In this document: positions 15,021 through 22,047 of the stretch, piece after piece
Numbering within the stretch: position 1 is the stretch's first letter
Layout of the letters: every line of letters begins with the position of its first letter
Origin: Thermoleophilia bacterium
Lineage (GTDB): Bacteria; Actinomycetota; Thermoleophilia; Gaiellales; Gaiellaceae
Assembly: GCA_020845695.1 (NCBI GenBank)
Contig: JADLFG010000071.1
Span: 1-22,727, forward strand
Length of the DNA: 22,727 nucleotides
Direction of reading: 5' to 3'
Made by a program: the position numbers and the translations under genes
The notes under the pieces: model-generated
Seen by the model: the letters and a program-made list of their open reading frames with translations, nothing else
What the model was told of the DNA's origin: nothing
Databases searched by the model: none

Positions 15021-15803
15021 ATGACGGCGATCTTCGACGCCCACATGCACGTCGGCGAGTTCCCGCTCTTCGACGTGCGGCTCGATCGGGACGGCCTCGC
15101 CGAGTTGATGGGGGCGCACGGGATCGATGCCTGCCTCGTCTTTCATCCCGACAACGAGTACGTGCGCGGCGTCGTCGAGGAGGTACCCGGCGCCTTCGGG
15201 CTCGTGTGGGCGAACCCGCGCCTGCCGGGCTTCCTCGAGTCCGCGCTCGAGCTGCTCGACCACCCGCGCTTCCTGGGCGTGAAGCTGCACCCGCTCCTCG
15301 ACGGCTACCACCCCAACGACCCGATCGTGCATCCGCTCGCGGGCGTCCTCGCCGAGCGGGGGCTGCCGGTGCTCGTTCACTGCGGCCACCCGATCTTCAC
15401 GCTGCCCTGGTCGATCGAGGAGCTCGCCCGCTCGTTTCCCGACCTGCGGGTCGTGCTCGGCCACATGGGCCACGGGAACGTCGTCTACATCAACGCCGCG
15501 ATCGACGTCGCCGAGCGCAACCCGCACGTCTACCTCGAGACCTCGGGCATGCCGATGCACACGAAGATCCGGGAGGCGGCTCGCCGCGCCGGGGCGGAGC
15601 GGGTGCTCTACGGCTCGGATGCGCCGTTCCACCACCCGGAGGTCGAGATCCGCAAGGTCGAGCTGTCGGGCCTCGAGCCCGACCTCGTCGAGCGCGTGCT
15701 CTCCCGTAACGGCCGCCTGCTCTTCTTCGGCGACGAGCGGGCGGGCGCGCCGGCGCCAGGGGCACCGAGCCAGGAGGTGAAAGCGCCGCCGAGACGCGAG
15801 TGA
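15021..15803 (+). CDS. Metal-dependent amidohydrolase (amidohydrolase 2 / ACMSD-like family)
   Basis: 260-residue TIM-barrel hydrolase or decarboxylase. The metal site is readable: HMH (8-10), GVKLHP (86-91), VHCGHP with His120, GHMGHGN with His148 and YGSDAPF with Asp200. The family includes decarboxylases of aromatic and ring-opened acids (ACMSD, resorcylate decarboxylase) and lactone hydrolases. It is the first gene of the divergent arm facing the GntR operator, so it is probably co-regulated. In the pathway it could hydrolyse or decarboxylate a ring-cleavage product, a step otherwise lacking a candidate; that is inference. GTG at 15018 and ATG at 15021 are both possible starts. Confidence 0.82.
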   Translation: MTAIFDAHMHVGEFPLFDVRLDRDGLAELMGAHGIDACLVFHPDNEYVRGVVEEVPGAFGLVWANPRLPGFLESALELLDHPRFLGVKLHPLLDGYHPNDPIVHPLAGVLAERGLPVLVHCGHPIFTLPWSIEELARSFPDLRVVLGHMGHGNVVYINAAIDVAERNPHVYLETSGMPMHTKIREAARRAGAERVLYGSDAPFHHPEVEIRKVELSGLEPDLVERVLSRNGRLLFFGDERAGAPAPGAPSQEVKAPPRRE

Positions 15804-15812
15804 AGGTTCGCG

Positions 15813-15845
15813 GCCGGCACCGCCAACACTTCGGTCGGTGCCGGC
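15813..15845. repeat. 10-bp inverted repeat between the amidohydrolase and transporter genes
   Basis: GCCGGCACCG (15813-15822) and CGGTGCCGGC (15836-15845) form a perfect stem with a 13-nt loop in the 136-nt gap 15804-15939. A competing pairing exists between CCAACA (15823-15828) and TGTTGG (15854-15859). There is no T-run. It may be a weak terminator, a processing site or a leader element for the strongly translated binding-protein gene. Confidence 0.45.
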
Positions 15846-15939
15846 GTCAAAGCTGTTGGGGGCTCCCTGGCGAGTCCCCTGTCGGGCACGCCCCGCACCG
15901 CGGTGGGGGCGGCCACGCGAGGAGAGAAGGAGGGGTTGG

Positions 15940-17115
15940 ATGATACGGACACGGTTCGGTTCGATTGCCCGGGCCGGGGCGCTCTTGGCGCTCGTGGCGC
16001 TGCTCGGTCTCGCGGCCGCGTGCGGCGGCGACGACGAGGCCGCACCCGCCACGACGGAGGCGCCGGCCGCGACGACCGAGGAGGCGCCGCCGGCAACGAC
16101 GGAGGAGGCGCCGCCCGCGACCACCGAGGAGGCGCCGCCGGCCACGACCGAGGAGCCGGCCGCTCCCGCCGTCACGGTGATGGGCGTGGTCGCGCCGGAG
16201 AAGGCGAACGACTACGGCTGGAACCAGCAGGGCGTGGAGGGCGCGCAGGCCGCGGCCGACTCGATCGGCGCCGAGCTGCTCGTCGCCGACGGCGCCGGCT
16301 ACGAGGACGTGACGCCGATCCTGAACCAGCTCGCCGACGACGGGGCGCAGTTCATCATCGCCCAGGCGAGCGGCTACAACACCGCCGCACCCGAGTTCGC
16401 GGCGGCGACCGGCATCCCGGTCATCACCTATGACAAGCCGGACAACACGACGCCCGGCCTCGTCGCCGACATCTCGACGTCGAGCCAGCAGGGGGCGTAC
16501 CTGGCGGGCATCCTCGCCGCGAGGATGTCGCAGACCGGCGTGCTCGGCATCGTCGAGTCCGCCGACGACACGAACTGGCACAGGCAGTCCGGCGGCTTCA
16601 TCGCCGGGGCGCGCAGCGTCAACCCGGACGTGGAGATCATCCTCACCCAGATCGGCCAGGCCAGCTACGCCGACGCCGCGGGCGGCAAGCGTGTCACGCA
16701 GAGCGTGATCGCCGGCGGCGCCGACGTCGTCTTCGGCATGGGCGACGGATCGTCGTTCGGAATGCTCCAGGCGGTGGAGACGGCGACGCCCCCGGAGGGT
16801 GCGGACAAGGTCTGGTTCATCGACGTGATCGGCGACAAGAGCTCGATCGACGAGCAGGGCGTGCTGCTCTCCTCGGTGCTCTGGGACTTCACCCAGGTCT
16901 TCGAGCAGGCGCTCGCCGACATCGCGGCGGGCACGTTCGGCGAGCAGGGCTACGACCTGAACGTCTCGAACGGCATCTCGCTGCTCCAGACCGACCACAT
17001 CCCGGCGGACGTCTGGGCCGAGATCGAGACGGCCGCCGCGGCTGTCGCGGACGGCTCGGTCGAGATCCCGCTGACGGCCACCCTCGACGACGTCAATGCG
17101 CTGATCGGAGGCTAG
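15940..17115 (+). CDS. BMP-family (PnrA-like) ABC transporter substrate-binding lipoprotein
   Basis: 391-residue lipoprotein. The signal peptide ends at a lipobox with Cys28 (GLAAAC), followed by a Thr/Glu/Ala/Pro linker of repeated octapeptides (about 41-72), then a two-lobe periplasmic-binding fold of the basic membrane protein type (KANDYGWNQQGVEGA, GQFIIAQASGYN-like strand, ITYDKPDN, ADVVFGMGDGSSFG). Characterised family members mostly bind nucleosides. The very strong AAGGAGG (15927-15933) and separate downstream hairpin fit high expression of a binding protein. Its operon continues with ATPase, two permeases and a pyridoxamine-type aminotransferase, so the ligand may be a B6 vitamer rather than a nucleoside; that is inference. 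Confidence 0.88.
   Translation: MIRTRFGSIARAGALLALVALLGLAAACGGDDEAAPATTEAPAATTEEAPPATTEEAPPATTEEAPPATTEEPAAPAVTVMGVVAPEKANDYGWNQQGVEGAQAAADSIGAELLVADGAGYEDVTPILNQLADDGAQFIIAQASGYNTAAPEFAAATGIPVITYDKPDNTTPGLVADISTSSQQGAYLAGILAARMSQTGVLGIVESADDTNWHRQSGGFIAGARSVNPDVEIILTQIGQASYADAAGGKRVTQSVIAGGADVVFGMGDGSSFGMLQAVETATPPEGADKVWFIDVIGDKSSIDEQGVLLSSVLWDFTQVFEQALADIAAGTFGEQGYDLNVSNGISLLQTDHIPADVWAEIETAAAAVADGSVEIPLTATLDDVNALIGG
16060..16155 (+). repeat. Four tandem 24-bp repeats encoding the lipoprotein linker
   Basis: Units at 16060-16083, 16084-16107, 16108-16131 and 16132-16155 encode AP(A/P)ATTEE. The peptide is nearly invariant while third codon positions differ, so the repeat is kept at protein level. 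It forms a flexible acidic spacer between the lipidated Cys and the binding domain, and copy number may vary between strains. Confidence 0.85.
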
Positions 17116-17146
17116 TAGGCTTCGTCACGACCAGGCACGCCCGACC

Positions 17147-17176
17147 GCGGAGGGGCGCCGGCCGGCGCCCCTCCGC
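17147..17176. terminator. Strong hairpin between binding-protein and ATPase genes
   Basis: GCGGAGGGGCGCC (17147-17159) pairs perfectly with GGCGCCCCTCCGC (17164-17176) around GGCC: a 13-bp stem in the 76-nt spacer. No T-run follows. In importer operons such a structure typically protects the upstream mRNA or partly stops transcription, keeping binding protein in excess over the membrane parts. Confidence 0.65.
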
Positions 17177-17191
17177 ACGGGTGGACGACAG

Positions 17192-18778
17192 ATGACAGAC
17201 AGAGGCGGCAGCACCCACGGCGACCCGGCGGTCCTCCTGCTCGGGATCACGAAGGCGTTCCCGGGCGTCGTCGCGAACGACGACATCACGCTCGCCCTGC
17301 TGCGCGGCGAGGTGCACTGCCTGCTCGGCGAGAACGGGGCCGGCAAGTCGACGCTCATGAACGTGCTCTCGGGGATGCTGCGACCCGACGCGGGCAGCAT
17401 CGTCGTCGGCGGTCGCGAGGTCGAGATCGACTCGCCCCGGCGGGCGCTCGAGCTCGGGATCGGGATGGTCTACCAGCACACGACGCTGATTCAGACGCTG
17501 ACCGTGCTCGAGAACCTGATGCTGGGCACGGGCAGCGGGCTGCGTCTCGACGTGACGGGCGCGCGGGCGCGGCTCGCGGAGCTCGCGGGGATGCTCGGCG
17601 TCGAGATCGATCCGGACGCGGTCACGGGCACGCTCGCGCTCGGAGAGCAGCAGCAGGTCGAGATCGTCAAGGCGCTCTGGCGCGGGTCGTCCGTTCTGAT
17701 CCTCGACGAGCCGACGTCGATGCTGACGCCGCAGGGCGTCGCGGAGCTCGCCAAGGTGCTCGAGGGGTTGACGCAGCACGGGCTCGCGGTCGTCTTCATC
17801 ACCCACAAGCTCCACGAGGCGGCCGAGCTGGGAGACCGCGTCTCGATCCTCAAGCAGGGCCGGCTGGTGGGCGAGCTCGGCCCGGACGATCTGCGCAGCC
17901 GCACGCACGAGCAGCTCCAGGCGGAGATCGTCCGGCTGATGTTCGGCGAGGAGGCGCGCGAGGTCGCCCACGTCGTCGAGCTCGAGGAGCACGTCGAGGG
18001 CCACCGGCCCCGTCTCGGGGCGGGCCAGGAGCCGCTGCTCGAGCTGATCCACGTCTCCGCCGCCGGCGACCGCAGCGGGGTCGGGCTCGAGGATGTGTCG
18101 CTCGCCGTCCTGCCCGGCGAGATCATGGGGGTTGCCGGGGTCGACGGGAACGGCCAGCGGGAGCTGGCGGAGGTGATCGGGGGCCAGCGACCGCCGACCG
18201 CGGGGGAGATCCGCTTCGACGGCCGCACGATCTCGACGCTCGCGGTCTCGAAGCGCGAGCGGCTCGGGCTGCGCTACGTGACGGACGACCGGCTCGGCGA
18301 GGGCACCGTCGGCAGCATGAGCGTCGCCCTCAACCTCGTGCTCAAGCGGATCGGGCAGGCGCCGTTCTGGCGGCGGGGCGTGATCCAGCCCGCCCCGATC
18401 GCGGCCATGGCGAGGGAGCTCGTCGAGCGCTTCGACGTGCGCACGCCGGGCGTCGACACCCGGGTCGCGACCCTCTCGGGCGGGAACGTCCAGAAGGTCC
18501 TGCTCGCCCGCGAGCTCGCGTTCGAGCCCCGCGCTGTCGTCTACTCGAAGCCGACGTACGGCCTCGACGTGAGGACGATCCGGGTCGTGCGCGACCGCAT
18601 CCGCGAGCAGGCCGAGCACGGCGTCAGCGCGATCGTGATCTCGACCGACCTCGAGGAGCTCGTCGACCTCTGCGACCGGATCGCCGTGCTCTCGCGCGGC
18701 CGGCTCGCCGGCGTGGTCGAGAACGGCCCCGGGGCGGCGCAGCGCGTCGGCGAGCTGATGGTCGGGAGGGCGGCGTGA
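17192..18778 (+). CDS. Double-domain ABC transporter ATPase (nucleoside/sugar type)
   Basis: 528-residue protein with two fused ATP-binding domains, as in RbsA-like and BMP-associated importers. Domain 1 is complete: Walker A GENGAGKST (46-54), signature LALGEQQQVEI (148-158) and Walker B VLILDEPTS (168-176). Domain 2 (about 283-520) is degenerate, as is usual in the family: GVDGNGQRE (316-324) lacks the Walker A lysine and the Walker B Glu position reads YSKPTYGLD, but its signature LSGGNVQK (428-435) is intact. It powers the two permeases that follow; its stop overlaps the first permease start (GTGA). Confidence 0.93.
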   Translation: MTDRGGSTHGDPAVLLLGITKAFPGVVANDDITLALLRGEVHCLLGENGAGKSTLMNVLSGMLRPDAGSIVVGGREVEIDSPRRALELGIGMVYQHTTLIQTLTVLENLMLGTGSGLRLDVTGARARLAELAGMLGVEIDPDAVTGTLALGEQQQVEIVKALWRGSSVLILDEPTSMLTPQGVAELAKVLEGLTQHGLAVVFITHKLHEAAELGDRVSILKQGRLVGELGPDDLRSRTHEQLQAEIVRLMFGEEAREVAHVVELEEHVEGHRPRLGAGQEPLLELIHVSAAGDRSGVGLEDVSLAVLPGEIMGVAGVDGNGQRELAEVIGGQRPPTAGEIRFDGRTISTLAVSKRERLGLRYVTDDRLGEGTVGSMSVALNLVLKRIGQAPFWRRGVIQPAPIAAMARELVERFDVRTPGVDTRVATLSGGNVQKVLLARELAFEPRAVVYSKPTYGLDVRTIRVVRDRIREQAEHGVSAIVISTDLEELVDLCDRIAVLSRGRLAGVVENGPGAAQRVGELMVGRAA

Positions 18779-19902
18779 GCGAGGCTGCGGCGACGGTCGA
18801 GCCGACCGGCGGAGCCGGGCGCGTCGCAGCGCTCGCCGACGCCGGTATCCGCTCGCTCGGGCCGATCGTGCTGGCCCTCGTCGCCGGCGCGGTGATCCTG
18901 CTCGCGCTCGGGCGCAACCCGATTGTCTTCTACGGCGACATCGTCGAAGGCGGGATCGGCCGCAGCACCGGGCTCCAGGACAGCGTCACCCGGATGGCGC
19001 CGCTGCTTCTGATCGCCGCCGCCCTCGTCGTCGTCTTCAGGGCCAACATCTGGAACCTCGGCATCGACGGCCAGTTCCTGCTCGCCGCCGCCATGGTCGC
19101 CGGCGTGGGTCCCGGCCTCGACCGGGCGCTGCCGAACGGGCTCGCGCTCGGCCTGCTCTGGCTGCTCGCGGCGGCCGTGGGCGCCGTCTGGACGATCGTG
19201 CCCGCCTACCTGAAGGCGCGCTACCAGGTCAACGAGATCATCACGACGCTGATGATGACGTTCATCGGCATCAACGTCGCCAACCTCTTCATCAAGGGCC
19301 CGTTTCGCGACTTCGAGTCGACGAACGTGCCGCAGACGACGGTGCTGCCCGCCGAGAGCCGCCTGCCCGATCTGCCGGGGACGAAGATCCACGCCGGGAT
19401 CGTGGTCGCGCTGCTGGCCTGCGTGCTCGTCCACCTCGCGATGACCCGGACCGCCTTCGGGCTGCGCCTGAACGTGCTCGGCGCGAACCCGCGCGCGGCA
19501 GCGCATTTCGGGCTGAGCGTGCCGCGGCTCGTCATGGTCTCGTTCGCCGTCAGCGGGGCGGTGATCGGGCTTGCGGGCGCCGCCGAGATCCTCGGCGTCT
19601 GGGGCTACGTCCGGGCCGACTGGAACCCGGCGTTCGGGCTGATGGTGGTGCCGCTCGTCTTCCTCGCCCGCCTGAACGCGATCGCGGTCATCCCGTTCGT
19701 CGCGCTGCTCGCCGTGCTCTCGATCGGCGGCGACCTCGCGGCGCGCCGGGCCGATCTCCCGAACGACTTCCTGCTCGTCCTGGTCGGCCTGATCCTGCTC
19801 TTCATGGCGGTGACCGAGTTCCTCGGCCGCCGGCGCGCGCTCGGCGCCAGCTACCTGACCGCCGGGCTCGCCGCCGCGCTGCGCCGGAGGAGGCGGGCGT
19901 GA
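18775..19902 (+). CDS. ABC transporter permease, first subunit
   Basis: 375-residue integral membrane protein of the branched-chain/sugar permease superfamily. A cytosolic N-terminus of about 30 residues precedes a first segment (PIVLALVAGAVILLALG), followed by about eight to nine more hydrophobic helices. Family marks include 'FRANIWNLGIDGQFLLAA', 'NEIITTLMMTFIGINVANLF' and 'GLRLNVLGANPRAAAHFG', the coupling region that contacts the ATPase. This is the longer of the two paired permeases, as in BMP-type nucleoside importers. It is coupled by 4-nt GTGA overlaps at both ends. Confidence 0.9.
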   Translation: MSEAAATVEPTGGAGRVAALADAGIRSLGPIVLALVAGAVILLALGRNPIVFYGDIVEGGIGRSTGLQDSVTRMAPLLLIAAALVVVFRANIWNLGIDGQFLLAAAMVAGVGPGLDRALPNGLALGLLWLLAAAVGAVWTIVPAYLKARYQVNEIITTLMMTFIGINVANLFIKGPFRDFESTNVPQTTVLPAESRLPDLPGTKIHAGIVVALLACVLVHLAMTRTAFGLRLNVLGANPRAAAHFGLSVPRLVMVSFAVSGAVIGLAGAAEILGVWGYVRADWNPAFGLMVVPLVFLARLNAIAVIPFVALLAVLSIGGDLAARRADLPNDFLLVLVGLILLFMAVTEFLGRRRALGASYLTAGLAAALRRRRRA

Positions 19903-20831
19903 GCAGCGTCTTCACCGAGACGTTCCTGACCGCGCTCGTCGCCGGCGGGCTGCTGGCGGGCGTGCCGCTCCTGCTGGCGGCGCTCGGCGAGTCGATCTCC
20001 GAGCGCGCCGGCGTCCTCAACATCGGGCTCGAGGGGATGATGCTGGTCGGCGGCTACGTCGGCTTCAGCGGCGCGCTCTACTCCGGCTTCACGTGGGTCG
20101 GGCTCGCCGCGGGCATGGGGGCCGGCATGCTCGTGGCCGCGATCATGGCCGTGCTGTGCGTGTGGCTCGGGCTCGACCAGATCGTGGTCGGAATCGCGCT
20201 CACGCTCGCGGCCGAGGGGCTCACGAGCCTGCTCCACGGCGCGATCCTGACCGAGCGTCCGCGGCTCGGCGCGTCCGAGCTGGTCACGATCCCGGGGCTC
20301 GCCGAGATCCCAGTGCTCGGCCGCAGCCTGTTCAGCCAGCACCTCGTCGTCTACCTGACGGTCGGGCTCGTCATCTTCACCTGGTGGCTGTTTCGCTCGA
20401 CCAACGCCGGCCTGAACCTCCGCGCGGCCGGCGACAAGCCCTCCGCGCTCGACGCCGCCGGCGTCTCCGTCGTCGCGACCCGGACGTGGGCGGTGCTCGC
20501 GACGGGGGCGCTCGGCGGCCTCGGCGGCGCCTACCTCGCGATCCTCGGCGCGGGCACGTTCGAGCCGTTCATGACGAACGGGGCCGGGTTCATCGCGATC
20601 GTGATCGCGATGCTCGCCCGCTCGCGGCCGTTCTGGGTCGTCGTCGGCGCGCTGCTGATCGGGATGTCGCTCCAGCTCCAGACGGCGCTCCAGGTCGCGT
20701 CGATCGACATCCCGATCGACGTCGTCAACATGCTCCCGTTCCTGGCCGTGATCGCCGTGCTCCTCCTGTTCGGCCGGCGCGCCTACCTCCCGGCGGCGCT
20801 CGGCCTTCCGTACGTGCGCGGGGCGCGCTAG
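19899..20831 (+). CDS. ABC transporter permease, second subunit
   Basis: 310-residue integral membrane protein with about eight hydrophobic helices. It carries the paired-permease signature 'ISERAGVLNIGLEGMMLVGGYVGF' near the start, the coupling region 'LNLRAAGDKPSALDAAGVSV' and 'GAGFIAIVIAMLARSRPFWVV'. It dimerises with the preceding permease to form the channel. GTG start overlaps that gene by 4 nt. The next gene, the aminotransferase, begins 25 nt later with its own ribosome-binding site. Confidence 0.9.
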   Translation: MSSVFTETFLTALVAGGLLAGVPLLLAALGESISERAGVLNIGLEGMMLVGGYVGFSGALYSGFTWVGLAAGMGAGMLVAAIMAVLCVWLGLDQIVVGIALTLAAEGLTSLLHGAILTERPRLGASELVTIPGLAEIPVLGRSLFSQHLVVYLTVGLVIFTWWLFRSTNAGLNLRAAGDKPSALDAAGVSVVATRTWAVLATGALGGLGGAYLAILGAGTFEPFMTNGAGFIAIVIAMLARSRPFWVVVGALLIGMSLQLQTALQVASIDIPIDVVNMLPFLAVIAVLLLFGRRAYLPAALGLPYVRGAR

Positions 20832-20856
20832 CCCGCGCGGGACGAAAGGACGCCAG

Positions 20857-22047
20857 ATGCAGCAGCCCGACTTCACCCTCACCGCCGGCCCGATCAGCGC
20901 CTCGCCGCGGACGCTCGCGGCGCTCGGCTCGCCGATCGTCTTCGACTACGACCCCGTCTTTCTCGAGCGGTTCGCGGCGCTCGAGCGCAAGGTCGCGGCC
21001 CTGTACGGGGAGACGAGGAACGACATCGTCCTGATGCAGGGGGAGGCGGTGCTCGGTCTCGAGGCCGCCGCCCGCTCGCTCGTCCGCCCCGGGATGGTCT
21101 GCCTCAACCTCGCCTCGGGCGTGTACGGCAAGTGGTTCGGGCGCTGGCTCGCCGAGTACGGGGCCGAGCTGGTCGAGCTCGAGGTCCCCTACGACGAGGC
21201 GATCGACCCGGAGGCGGTCGAGCGCGCGTTTCGCGAGCGCCCGGAGATCGAGCTGCTCGCCGTCGTCCACTCGGAGACCCCGTCCGGCACCGCCAATCCG
21301 ATCGACGAGATCTGCCCGATCGCGAAGCGGCACGGCGCGCTCACGATCGTCGACTGCGTCTCCTCGCTCGGCGGCGCCGAAGTCAGGCCGGACGACTGGG
21401 GCCTCGACCTCTGCGTCGCCGGCCCGCAGAAATGCCTCTCCGGGCCGCCCGGAATGTCGCTCGTCGCGGTCAGCGCCGACGCCTGGGCGGCGATCCGCGC
21501 GAACCCGGCGGCGCCGCGCGGCTCGTTCCTGTCTCTCACGGACTGGAAGGACACCTGGATCGACGGTGGCCGCACGAGGTTTCCCTACACGCCCTCGGTG
21601 GCGGAGGTGCACGGCGTCTCGGCCGCCTGCGACGACGTGCTCGAGGAGGGGCTGGCGGCGGTGATCGAGCGCCACGACCGGGCCGCCGCCGCCTGCCGGG
21701 CGGGGATCCGGGCGATGGGGCTCGCGCCCTGGGCGAAGAGCGACGCGATCGCCACGAACTGCGTCACCGCCGTGCGCAAGCCGGAGGGGGCGGAGATCGC
21801 CGACATCCTGGCCCACGCGCGCGAGCGCTACGGCGTCATGCTCTCCGCCGGCTACGGCGAGCTGAAGCCGAAGCTCCTGCGGATCGGGCACATGGGCGTC
21901 GCCTCGCGCTCGCTCAACGTCGTCGTCGGGCTCTCCGCGCTCGGGCGCACCCTCGCCGACCTCGGCGTGCCGGTCAGAACCGGTGACGGCGTCGAGGCGG
22001 CGCTCGAGGTGCTCGCCACGGGCGCCGGGGTGGGTGCCGCCGCGTGA
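20857..22047 (+). CDS. Class V aminotransferase, probable pyridoxamine-pyruvate aminotransferase
   Basis: 396-residue PLP-fold (type I) aminotransferase of the alanine-glyoxylate/serine-glyoxylate branch. LTAGPISASP opens the fold; the substrate-Schiff-base Lys is Lys192 (GPQKCL) and the carboxylate-binding Arg is Arg342 (LLRIGHMG). Segments DYDPVF, LNLASGVYGK, EVPYDEAIDP and ETPSGTANPID resemble, from memory, Mesorhizobium loti pyridoxamine-pyruvate aminotransferase, which uses pyridoxamine as substrate and makes pyridoxal plus alanine. Glyoxylate aminotransferases share the fold and are the main alternative. AAAGGA (20845-20850) precedes the ATG. Position after a complete importer and before the Mo-hydroxylase FAD subunit (GTGA overlap) ties uptake, entry reaction and later oxidation together. 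Confidence 0.84.
   Translation: MQQPDFTLTAGPISASPRTLAALGSPIVFDYDPVFLERFAALERKVAALYGETRNDIVLMQGEAVLGLEAAARSLVRPGMVCLNLASGVYGKWFGRWLAEYGAELVELEVPYDEAIDPEAVERAFRERPEIELLAVVHSETPSGTANPIDEICPIAKRHGALTIVDCVSSLGGAEVRPDDWGLDLCVAGPQKCLSGPPGMSLVAVSADAWAAIRANPAAPRGSFLSLTDWKDTWIDGGRTRFPYTPSVAEVHGVSAACDDVLEEGLAAVIERHDRAAAACRAGIRAMGLAPWAKSDAIATNCVTAVRKPEGAEIADILAHARERYGVMLSAGYGELKPKLLRIGHMGVASRSLNVVVGLSALGRTLADLGVPVRTGDGVEAALEVLATGAGVGAAA

Noticed and set aside
16060..16155. Possible CRISPR-like or mobile repeat
   Set aside because: Units are contiguous 24-mers inside a coding frame with no spacers; they are a protein linker.
14427..16175. 582-codon minus-strand open frame, Ser/Ala/Gly-rich at its start
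   Set aside because: The repeated start is the antisense of the lipoprotein linker repeats, and it crosses the divergent promoter, the amidohydrolase and the GntR gene.
17093..18619. 508-codon minus-strand open frame opposite the ATPase
   Set aside because: No domain visible; the plus strand carries complete ABC ATPase motifs.
20857..22047. Alanine- or serine-glyoxylate aminotransferase for photorespiration-like metabolism
   Set aside because: The family fold is shared, but several segments and the B6 context point to the pyridoxamine-pyruvate type.
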